Assembly (NCBI GenBank): GCA_910588895.1
Contig: CAJUSS010000016.1
Coordinates: 1-37,000, forward strand
Origin: an uncultured Lachnospiraceae bacterium
GTDB lineage: Bacteria > Bacillota > Clostridia > Lachnospirales > Lachnospiraceae
DNA length: 37,000 bases
Reading direction: 5' to 3'
Numbering within the stretch: the stretch's first letter is position 1; every line of letters begins with the position of its first letter. Positions 7,804 to 14,036 of this stretch are shown piece after piece. Below the pieces are notes generated by a model, which ran no database searches, was not told the origin of the DNA, and saw nothing but the letters and a program-made list of their open reading frames with translations. A program made the translations under genes and the position numbers.

Positions 7804-9109
7804 GTCTCGACCCCTCTGCGCTCAACCCATCTGTGCCCTCCAGAGCGAACCGCACCTTCGCCCACCGATCCTGGTTATACAGCTTCCAATCGTTCTCCAG
7901 CCTCCGGACGATCCTCTGCCCCGCCAGTGTATCGGCTCCTGCCAGGAGCACCAGGAACTGGTTCTGGCTGTACCGGGTGTACGCATCTCCGGTCCGCAGC
8001 TTATCCACCAGGATCTCCTGCAGCAGCTCCATCTTGTGCCCGGTCTTCTCTCCGCCCCACTCCCTGTACGGCTGTCCGTCCTTCTCTTTGGCCCGCGCGC
8101 CATCTTTTGCTGCCGCTCCCCCGCCTGCAGCCTCACCGCCTGCAGCATCCGCTAAGATCGTGCATAAGAGAAGCTGGTTCTTCGTCCCATCCCGCTCTCC
8201 CACCCGGGCCATGATGCGGCAGATATCCTGAAAGCTGGGATAGCTGCATAGATAGGGGCCATCCATAAGCTCATCTTCTTCCAGATCCTTCTTAAGTCTT
8301 TTTAAGGCGCCAGCCATATAAGAGGTCGCCTTCTCGGCCCCCCGATATCTCTCCATCGCACGATCCAGAGAGGTCACGCCAAGATCCTTATAAAAGATCT
8401 CGGTCGCCTTCTCATAGATCTCCAGAGCCTCTCTGTACCGGTCCATAGCAAGCAGACATTCGATCTGTGCGGCCTGCCATTCATCATAGGGATGGATCTG
8501 GCTGGCCGTGGTACAGAGCTCCAGCATCACGGCATACTTCCCCGCGCTCTTCAGCTCCTGGCACAGAGCGTCCAGACAGATGAAATACCATTTTTGATAA
8601 AATGCACTCTCCATCGCTACCCAGGCCTCCCCGCCCAGGGTAGGGAGAAATTCTCCCTTATACGCCCGGTAGTACTCCAGGTAGAGCAGATGCAGCCCTT
8701 TTCTGCCGGCCTGGTCCGCCCCTGTCCTACAAGCTTTGATCTGCTCCACCAGTCGGTCCAGATAGGCTGTATCGGTCTCGACCCTCTGCTCCAATGAAAA
8801 GTAATAGCGGGTGCCCACAGACACCACATACTCCCCCGCCGGAAAACCGACTCGCTCGATCCTCCGGCGCAGGATATGGATCTGCTGACGAAAATTGTTC
8901 AAACGCTTTGCCCATTCATGTTCCTCCGGGCGGATCAATGCCATCAGCTCTTTTTTTTCGATCCCGTCGCCTCCGGCCTTTAAGAGCATCAGCACGATCT
9001 GTGTTGAGATATTTTGGAGGCTGGCCCCGAGCTGAAGCTCCTCCTCGTTGTAGTACAGAGAAAAACCACCTAAAAATCGGGCATAGAAGCCTTTATCCGA
9101 ACGCCCCAT
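7655..9109 (-). CDS. SARP/BTAD-type transcriptional regulator with degenerate GGDEF-like domain (484 aa)
   Basis: A probable cytoplasmic DNA-binding regulator. The start at 9109 (MGRSDKGFYARF) follows AAGGAG 10 nt upstream; the 47 codons open upstream of it lie over leader palindromes and look non-coding. Residues about 7-110 fit a winged-helix OmpR/SARP domain (LNNFRQQIHILRRRIE). Residues about 115-255 fit a bacterial transcriptional activation (BTAD/TPR) domain (ALEIYEKATEIFYKDLGV). Residues about 284-425 resemble a GGDEF fold: DLEEDEL...YPSFQDI at the start and LRTGDAYTRYSQNQFLVLL where LRxxDxxxRxGGDEFxxLL is expected. The active-site motif is SQNQF, so diguanylate cyclase activity is unlikely and a ligand-sensing role is inferred. 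A Gly/Ala/Lys-rich insert splits this domain. The last 49 residues are read out of frame over the 58-aa gene, so the native C-terminus may be shorter (lost stop or frameshift). Confidence 0.82.
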   Translation of the reverse strand: MGRSDKGFYARFLGGFSLYYNEEELQLGASLQNISTQIVLMLLKAGGDGIEKKELMALIRPEEHEWAKRLNNFRQQIHILRRRIERVGFPAGEYVVSVGTRYYFSLEQRVETDTAYLDRLVEQIKACRTGADQAGRKGLHLLYLEYYRAYKGEFLPTLGGEAWVAMESAFYQKWYFICLDALCQELKSAGKYAVMLELCTTASQIHPYDEWQAAQIECLLAMDRYREALEIYEKATEIFYKDLGVTSLDRAMERYRGAEKATSYMAGALKRLKKDLEEDELMDGPYLCSYPSFQDICRIMARVGERDGTKNQLLLCTILADAAGGEAAGGGAAAKDGARAKEKDGQPYREWGGEKTGHKMELLQEILVDKLRTGDAYTRYSQNQFLVLLAGADTLAGQRIVRRLENDWKLYNQDRWAKVRFALEGTDGLSAEGSRHEEEENIRCTYHRPGRSYLAGAGDLAGREGDQKLQEPAGKDQIDGWGRG

Positions 9110-9216
9110 CGATCCTTTTCTCCTTCCGCATGTCCATGGGGTCCCAAAAGATCCGCCGGACATGCTCTGCCCGGACCTTTTTGATCTTCCCAAGGACTTC
9201 CCAGGACAGCAGGATG

Positions 9217-9244
9217 TGTCAACTAAAGTATACTTTGGTTGACA
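9217..9244. promoter_or_regulatory. 28-bp palindrome, copy 1, in the regulator leader
   Basis: TGTCAACTAAAGTA and its near-perfect inverse (one mismatch) form a 28-bp palindrome centred on GTATAC. It matches 26 of 28 bases of the palindrome at 9362-9389. It lies about 110 bp ahead of the regulator start and could be a protein-binding operator or an RNA hairpin. Confidence 0.6.
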
Positions 9245-9351
9245 TACCAAAAATTGGATATTAAAGATTTTTTAGGATGATCTTTGGAGATCGATAGGTG
9301 ATTTATTTAGGATAATATCCAGATAATGAAAATATATAGAAAAAAACGGAA

Positions 9352-9399
9352 AGAGCAGGCGTGTCAACTAATGTATACTTTAGTTGACACGCCTGCTCT
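9352..9399 (-). terminator. Long perfect hairpin plus T-tract at the start of the regulator leader
   Basis: Two perfectly complementary 20-nt arms (9352-9371 and 9380-9399) flank an 8-nt loop. On the minus strand the hairpin is followed by TTCCGTTTTTTTC, the form of an intrinsic terminator. It starts only about 10 nt after the start point predicted from the promoter at 9414-9449. It may act as an early attenuator of the regulator, a terminator for read-through from the PilZ gene, or both. It contains palindrome copy 2 (9362-9389). Confidence 0.6.
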
Positions 9400-9413
9400 C
9401 CTAAATTAAATAG

Positions 9414-9449
9414 ATCATACCACGACCGGCGTTAAAAAAAGCATTTCAG
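9414..9449 (-). promoter_or_regulatory. Promoter of the regulator gene
   Basis: On the minus strand an extended -10 TGGTATGAT (-10 at 9419-9414) is preceded by a T7 tract (9440-9434) and TGAAATGC. 30 of 35 positions match the promoter block at 3110-3144. No good -35 is seen, so an activator or an alternative contact through the T-tract is likely. Confidence 0.6.
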
Positions 9450-9455
9450 TCTTCC

Positions 9456-9480
9456 TGTCCGCGACATTTTTTCGCGGACG
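9456..9480 (-). terminator. Hairpin directly after the PilZ gene
   Basis: GTCCGCG and CGCGGAC pair around a 9-nt loop right after the stop codon at 9481. The nearest T-run is about 17 nt further and belongs to the next promoter, so this is a weak terminator candidate or a 3'-end stabiliser. Confidence 0.4.
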
Positions 9481-10188
9481 TCACGCTCTCCCTGCGACCT
9501 CCTCGAGCTCCCGGGCGATCTCCTCCCGGCCGGCTTCGGTCAGCTCCAGGAACTGGCACCCGTACTCGAACCGGTCCGGATCCTTTTCGATGACACGCAA
9601 CACCTCGCAGTACAAGGTGACAACAGGCTTTTCCTCCAACAGCTTTACCTTTAAGAAGAACCGGTCTCCCTTATAGTAGCGATATCCCGAACAGAGACCG
9701 GCCCCGCCCACGCTGATGTTTTTCAGCCTGCAGGATATCTCTCCCCCATCCCTGCTGCCAGGCATAGTGATGACCGCATCGATATCCGTATCGAAACGCG
9801 AGAAGAAACGCTCATTTTCCACCTTGGTGATGACCAGGTCTTCCACTTGCCAGATATGCTTCTGCTTTTGCGAGATCGTCCCCTCCATAAAAACAGCAGT
9901 CCTCTTATGGTCATTATAGCCGCGCATCTTCACCTGTACAGACTCTTTATGCCTAACGGCCTCTGCATCCGTATCCTGGATCGCCTCCGTGTCCGAATAC
10001 TGGTACAATCTGGCTGTATCTCCCTGAAGATCTTGCAGTCTCGCGATAAAGAGCACCTGGCCCTCCTGATCCTCCACCACCACCCGCATACCAGAATAGA
10101 TCTCCAATGCTTTCAGATCATTGATACTCTTTGCTTTCCGGGCTGCGCCTTTCTCGGCTTTATTTCCAAATATACCCAACAACTTCAC
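9481..10188 (-). CDS. PilZ-domain c-di-GMP-binding protein (235 aa)
   Basis: A predicted cytoplasmic c-di-GMP receptor. It starts with GTG at 10188, preceded by GAGGGGG at a suitable distance. The N-terminal half (residues about 20-120) is beta-rich and fits the YcgR-like N-terminal domain found ahead of PilZ. The PilZ domain (about 124-230) carries both binding motifs: RFFSR (residues 127-131, RxxxR) and NISVGG (157-162, [D/N]xSxxG). Intact motifs predict real ligand binding. It stands between rho and the regulator gene, on the same strand as the surface locus; this fits the three c-di-GMP riboswitches downstream. YcgR-type proteins often act on flagellar motors, but no motility gene is in the window, so the target is open. 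Confidence 0.9.
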   Translation of the reverse strand: MKLLGIFGNKAEKGAARKAKSINDLKALEIYSGMRVVVEDQEGQVLFIARLQDLQGDTARLYQYSDTEAIQDTDAEAVRHKESVQVKMRGYNDHKRTAVFMEGTISQKQKHIWQVEDLVITKVENERFFSRFDTDIDAVITMPGSRDGGEISCRLKNISVGGAGLCSGYRYYKGDRFFLKVKLLEEKPVVTLYCEVLRVIEKDPDRFEYGCQFLELTEAGREEIARELEEVAGRA

Positions 10189-10243
10189 ACTATAGCCCCC
10201 TCTATCTTTGGTCCATCGATACGAGTTCCTGATGTTTATCCAC

Positions 10244-10252
10244 TTTATACCA
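10244..10252 (-). promoter_or_regulatory. Extended -10 promoter of the PilZ gene
   Basis: On the minus strand TGGTATAAA (extended -10) lies about 56 nt ahead of the GTG start. No good -35 is visible 17 bp upstream. The TGG ahead of the -10 also occurs in the regulator promoter. Confidence 0.4.
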
Positions 10253-10296
10253 TAAACCTACCCATATCGCTATAAGAAACGCAGGGACCGTGCTCC

Positions 10297-12243
10297 CTAC
10301 ACATATCTCCTCCGCCGGATCTCATCCACAAATTCCCGGTTGCTCCTGGTCTTGGAGAACAGATCTAAGATCTTCTCGATGGTATCCTCCTGCTTGGAAG
10401 AATTGGTGGCTCGGCGGATGATCTCCATAGCCTCCGTCTCCTCCCGGCTGAGGAGCAGATCGTCCCGGCGGGTCCCGGATCGTAAGATATCGATCGCCGG
10501 GAAGATCCGCTTTTCGGAAAGCTTCCGGTCTAACACCAGCTCCATATTGCCGGTCCCCTTAAATTCCTCATAGATCACATCATCCATACGGCTCCCTGTA
10601 TCGATCAGCGCGGTGGCCAGGATGGTCAGGCTGCCGCCCTCCCGCATGTTCCGGGCTGCGCCGAAGAAACGCTTGGGCATATGGAGCGCCGCCGGATCCA
10701 GACCGCCGGACAGCGTCCTGCCGCTGGGCGGGACCACCAGATTATAGGCTCTTGCCAGACGAGTGATGCTGTCTAACAGGATGGTCACGTCACGGCCATG
10801 CTCCACCAGCCTGCGGGCCCGCTCGATGACCATCTCAGAGACTCTTTTATGTCGTTCCGGCAGCTCGTCAAAGGTGGAGTAGATCACCTCCACATTTTTC
10901 CCTACGATCGCTTCCTTCATATCTGTGACTTCCTCCGGACGCTCATCGATCAGCAGGATGATCAGGTGCATCTGCGGCTGGTTGGTGGTGATCGCCCTGG
11001 CGACCTGCTTGAGCAGGGTGGTCTTACCGGCCTTAGGCGGCGACACGATCATCCCTCTCTGGCCTTTTCCGATCGGCGCCATCAGATCCAACACCCGCAT
11101 AGCCATCGAATTGCGGATCCCCGGGGTCTCCATGTGGATCCTCTCGTTGGGGAAGATCGGGGTCAGATCCTCGAAATTCGGCCTCCGCTCCGCCACGTTG
11201 GCCGGATAGCCATTGATGCTGGTCACATAGAGCAATGCGGCAAACTTCTCTGTGGCCGCCTTCACCCGGCGGTTGCCCCGGATGATATCGCCGGTCTTCA
11301 TATTGAACCGGCGGATCTGGGAGGGCGCTACATACACATCGTTTTCTCCGGGAAGGAAATTTTCGCAGCGGATGAACCCGAAACCATCGGGCATGACCTC
11401 TAAGATCCCATTGGCCTCCATCCCGCTGTCCAGCTCCTGGATCTCCTCCTGGTTCAGATCCAGGTTCCTGCCCTCCGAACGGCCTCCCTCCCGGACCTGG
11501 GGCGCTGCCCCGCGGCCGACAGGCTCCTGCCCCCGCATGGCGGTCTGACCGCGCTCACCATTTTCCTGGCCGCGGCTTCCGCTCTCCTGGCCTCTGTTCA
11601 TATCCTGGCTGCGGCTTCCGTTCTCCTGCCCTCTGGACAGATCCTGGCTGCGGCTTCCGTTCTCCTGCCCTCTGGACAGGTCCTGGCCGCGGCTTCCGCC
11701 CTCCTGGCTCCTGCCCATATCCTGTCCGCGGCCTCCGCTATCCTGGTTCCTGGATTGATCCTGCCCGTGCCCCCGGCCCTGATAGCCCTGGCTGTTCCCA
11801 TAACGGTTCACTACCCGTATGTTCCTGCCGTCCGCGCGGCCCCCCTGACGCGGGTTCGCACCATCCCGTCTGGAAGGAGCGCCCTCACGGCGTCCCATAT
11901 TCTCCGCTCTTCCCTGTCCATTGGATCGGATCGGCGCTTCCGGCATCTCCGGCTTCTCTACTGCGCCGGCCTTCGCCGGCATCTCCGGCTTTTCTTCTCC
12001 GCTGGCCTTCACCACCTCTCCCGTCCTCACCGGTCCATCGTTTTTTACGGCCGCTCCCTCTGCTCTCTGCTGTCTTGACCGCCCTTCGCTCTGGGCCTTT
12101 GCAGGGGCCTCGCCCCCCCCTTCCGCCTGACTGAGCAATCCCACCAGCTCCGCTTTCCGCAGGCTGCTGATGCCCTTTAATCCTTTTTCCTTTGCCATCT
12201 CCTTCAGCTCACTTAAAGAGAGGGCATCCAATCTTTCATCCAT
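10297..12243 (-). CDS. rho: Transcription termination factor Rho (648 aa)
   Basis: The hexameric RNA helicase that ends transcription at Rho-dependent sites. The start at 12243 (MDERLDALSLSEL) has AAGGAG 5 nt upstream. Residues 1-40 are the Rho N-terminal helical domain (LKEMAKEKGLKGIS, KAELVGLL). Residues about 45-270 are a basic Gly/Arg/Gln/Ser/Asn-rich insert with RGQ(E/D) repeats, far longer than in E. coli Rho (419 aa in total). The RNA-binding cold-shock-like domain follows (DGFGFIRCENFLPGENDVYV), then the ATPase with Walker A PPKAGKTTLLK, LLIDERPEEVTDM and the R-loop/arginine-finger region, ending EIRRRRYV. Similar inserted domains are known in Rho of other Bacillota and Actinobacteria, where they have been linked to RNA binding and condensate formation. 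A long structured leader (12384-12592) lies upstream. Confidence 0.97.
   Translation of the reverse strand: MDERLDALSLSELKEMAKEKGLKGISSLRKAELVGLLSQAEGGGEAPAKAQSEGRSRQQRAEGAAVKNDGPVRTGEVVKASGEEKPEMPAKAGAVEKPEMPEAPIRSNGQGRAENMGRREGAPSRRDGANPRQGGRADGRNIRVVNRYGNSQGYQGRGHGQDQSRNQDSGGRGQDMGRSQEGGSRGQDLSRGQENGSRSQDLSRGQENGSRSQDMNRGQESGSRGQENGERGQTAMRGQEPVGRGAAPQVREGGRSEGRNLDLNQEEIQELDSGMEANGILEVMPDGFGFIRCENFLPGENDVYVAPSQIRRFNMKTGDIIRGNRRVKAATEKFAALLYVTSINGYPANVAERRPNFEDLTPIFPNERIHMETPGIRNSMAMRVLDLMAPIGKGQRGMIVSPPKAGKTTLLKQVARAITTNQPQMHLIILLIDERPEEVTDMKEAIVGKNVEVIYSTFDELPERHKRVSEMVIERARRLVEHGRDVTILLDSITRLARAYNLVVPPSGRTLSGGLDPAALHMPKRFFGAARNMREGGSLTILATALIDTGSRMDDVIYEEFKGTGNMELVLDRKLSEKRIFPAIDILRSGTRRDDLLLSREETEAMEIIRRATNSSKQEDTIEKILDLFSKTRSNREFVDEIRRRRYV
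11530..11770 (-). repeat. rho: Degenerate repeats coding the RGQ-rich insert of Rho
   Basis: Plus-strand words such as TGGCTGCGGCTTCCGTTCTCCTG and CCTCTGGACAG recur about every 39 bp, shortened here to their shared core GGCTTCCG. They encode units like SRGQ(D/E)...RGQENG, a disordered basic segment. Confidence 0.75.
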
Positions 12244-12383
12244 CCTTACTCCTTGTCCGACCCCAGGCCAGCTGACAACAAGACCTGTGGATCTATCTTT
12301 CTTTTCTATCACCTACCGTTATCGATCGTGTTGTCACGACCTATATCCTACCCTGCAGAGCGCCTTTGCGAACAAGCACCGCT

Positions 12384-12413
12384 AAAAAAACAGAATGCTA
12401 TCGCTCCAGCATC
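12384..12413 (-). terminator. Intrinsic terminator / attenuator in the rho leader
   Basis: On the minus strand GATGCT pairs with AGCATT around an 8-nt loop, followed by CTG and seven T. It lies about 140 nt before the rho start, so it either attenuates rho or ends a short RNA made from the promoter at 12563-12592. Confidence 0.55.
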
Positions 12414-12490
12414 GACAGCAACATCCTTTCGCAGACATGTTCGTCCTTATCCTTAATGATAAATGTAATGGGGATTTCTTTCAGATCTAG

Positions 12491-12562
12491 GATCGATACG
12501 AGATTATCGATCGGGTGCAGAAGAAAAAGAAAGGCGTAGCCTCTTCTTTTCCCGATGCACCC
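12491..12562 (-). ncRNA. Two strong hairpins in the rho leader (possible small RNA)
   Basis: The first hairpin (12562-12513) closes with GGGTGC/GCACCC and continues through a purine-rich arm (GGAAAAGAAGAGGC) pairing with its pyrimidine complement. The second (12512-12491) is GATCGATA/TATCGATC. Together with the promoter and the terminator at 12384-12413 they define an RNA of about 170 nt. A 25-codon frame (12564-12487) after AGGAGG overlaps them and may be a leader peptide instead. Confidence 0.45.
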
Positions 12563-12592
12563 ATTATACTCCTCCTATACTATGAAAGTAAA
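12563..12592 (-). promoter_or_regulatory. SigA-type promoter ahead of rho
   Basis: On the minus strand TTTACT (12592-12587), an 18-bp spacer and a perfect TATAAT (12568-12563). About 320 nt of structured leader separate it from the rho start. The spacer holds AGGAGG, so part of the match could be a ribosome binding site for a short frame starting at 12564. Confidence 0.55.
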
Positions 12593-12671
12593 GGGATTTT
12601 TGTTTTTTCATATAGGTAAAACGACTTGGGGTTACTGGGCGCGGCCAGTGTCCAGCCGGTCATCCCATATC

Positions 12672-14000
12672 TTAAGAGGTGGACCGCAATAATGAGTCGA
12701 TCACCGCGCCGTCCGCGTCCTCCAGTTCCAGCCCCAGAGCCCTGGCCATGGTCGGCCCCTCGTCGATCAGGTACATCTGAGAGACCCGAGCGCCTGGCTT
12801 AAAAGAGGGTCCCGCGGCGAAGAAAAAGGTCCCGTAGCCGGGGCTGTCCGGATCATAACCGTGGGCGCCCCTATGTATCCTGATATCCTCCGATGCCTCT
12901 GCCATGGGCTTTGAGCAGCCGTTCTTAAAGTAAAAGCCCTCCTCTGCCTCCAGCATGAACGCGCATCTTGGATCGGCTCCCTTATCCCTGGCCTGCCGCC
13001 TGGTATAGACAGTTCGGACCCCGGAGCCGGGCCTGCGCTTCCACTCCCGCAGCCACTCTGCCACCCGGAGCATAAGCTCCTTATCCTGCCGGTCCTTCAC
13101 ATAGATGTAGCAGGCTCCGTCACAGCTCTGGGCCGCTACCTTCCATCTGCACAGACCGCCATTTCTGCGCTCCGCCCAGCCCTTTTCCACGATATGGTAG
13201 TTGGGGTACAGGACCCGGTCCACATCCTTCTGGTAATGATCGCCTAAAAGGACCACATCGACCGTCTCCTCACCTCCCAGCTCCTCCAAAAGCTCCAGGA
13301 CCTGGCCCAAACGCGCATCCAGCCGCAGCAATGCGGCTTCTGCCTCCTTCGATCCCACGCCGTGGTCATGGCGGTTCGTGTCCACATCGGTCAGATGCAC
13401 CAGCGTAAGGTCCGGCCCATAGGACCGCAGCGTGTGGAGGAGGGACGCCTGGACAAAATCATCCAGCATGGGCTGACGCACCCCGTCGATCATGTGGCCG
13501 AACCGGCGGAACAGATCCATCTCATACCAGGGCGTCCCATTGCGCAGGGAGACCGTCAGCTGATGCTCCCAGGGGCGGTTCGCCCAGACCTCCGGCAGGT
13601 TATAAGCGATCTTCGCGCCGCCTGTCACCGGCCACAAAAGGGCCGCGGTCCGAAGGCCTGCTCTCCTGGCCTCGTCGTACAGAGTGGTCCCCCGGACAAA
13701 ACGCCGCTGCCAGAACCAGTCCGGAGCTTTCCGCCCGGGCTGGAGCCGGTAATTCCCCACCACGCCGTGGTGGAGGGGCAGCTTACCGGTCACGATGCTC
13801 ACATGGGCCGGGTAGGTCAGGCTGGGGCAGACGCTCTTCACCTCCCCGCATCCTGCCGCCCGTTCCAAAAACTGTTTAAAATGGGGCAATGTCTCCAAGA
13901 ACGCCAGGTCCCGGCTCCCCACCGCATCCCAGGAGATCACCAGCATCCGGTGAGGCCCGTTCCTTCTGGCTCCATCTATGTATCTTTTTCCTTCGCTCAT
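12672..14000 (-). CDS. Alkaline phosphatase superfamily phosphodiesterase / nucleotide pyrophosphatase (442 aa)
   Basis: A probable metal-dependent type I phosphodiesterase/nucleotide pyrophosphatase. The ATG at 14000 is preferred over a TTG four codons earlier because the Shine-Dalgarno AAGGAG lies only 2 nt from that TTG. Metal-site and nucleophile features are visible: SWDAVGSRD (Asp25), CPSLTYPAHVSIVTG (Thr62 as nucleophile candidate), DVDTNRHDHG, LLGDHYQ and HRGAHGYDPD. No signal peptide or membrane helix is seen, so a cytoplasmic location is expected, unlike the secreted ENPP enzymes. It starts 36 nt after the rarA stop and is probably co-transcribed with it. The substrate cannot be read from sequence. 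Confidence 0.85.
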   Translation of the reverse strand: MSEGKRYIDGARRNGPHRMLVISWDAVGSRDLAFLETLPHFKQFLERAAGCGEVKSVCPSLTYPAHVSIVTGKLPLHHGVVGNYRLQPGRKAPDWFWQRRFVRGTTLYDEARRAGLRTAALLWPVTGGAKIAYNLPEVWANRPWEHQLTVSLRNGTPWYEMDLFRRFGHMIDGVRQPMLDDFVQASLLHTLRSYGPDLTLVHLTDVDTNRHDHGVGSKEAEAALLRLDARLGQVLELLEELGGEETVDVVLLGDHYQKDVDRVLYPNYHIVEKGWAERRNGGLCRWKVAAQSCDGACYIYVKDRQDKELMLRVAEWLREWKRRPGSGVRTVYTRRQARDKGADPRCAFMLEAEEGFYFKNGCSKPMAEASEDIRIHRGAHGYDPDSPGYGTFFFAAGPSFKPGARVSQMYLIDEGPTMARALGLELEDADGAVIDSLLRSTS

Positions 14001-14036
14001 CCTGCTCTTCAAACTCCTTCTCTCTTTTGCAGACCC

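Noticed and set aside
6749..8155. 468-codon plus-strand open frame
   Set aside because: It crosses the Ser-Asp repeats, three riboswitches and the small gene on the opposite strand; low complexity explains its openness.
12487..12564. 25-codon leader peptide gene upstream of rho
   Set aside because: It has AGGAGG at good spacing, but the same bases form a promoter spacer and -10, and the encoded peptide has no recognisable feature; kept only as an alternative.
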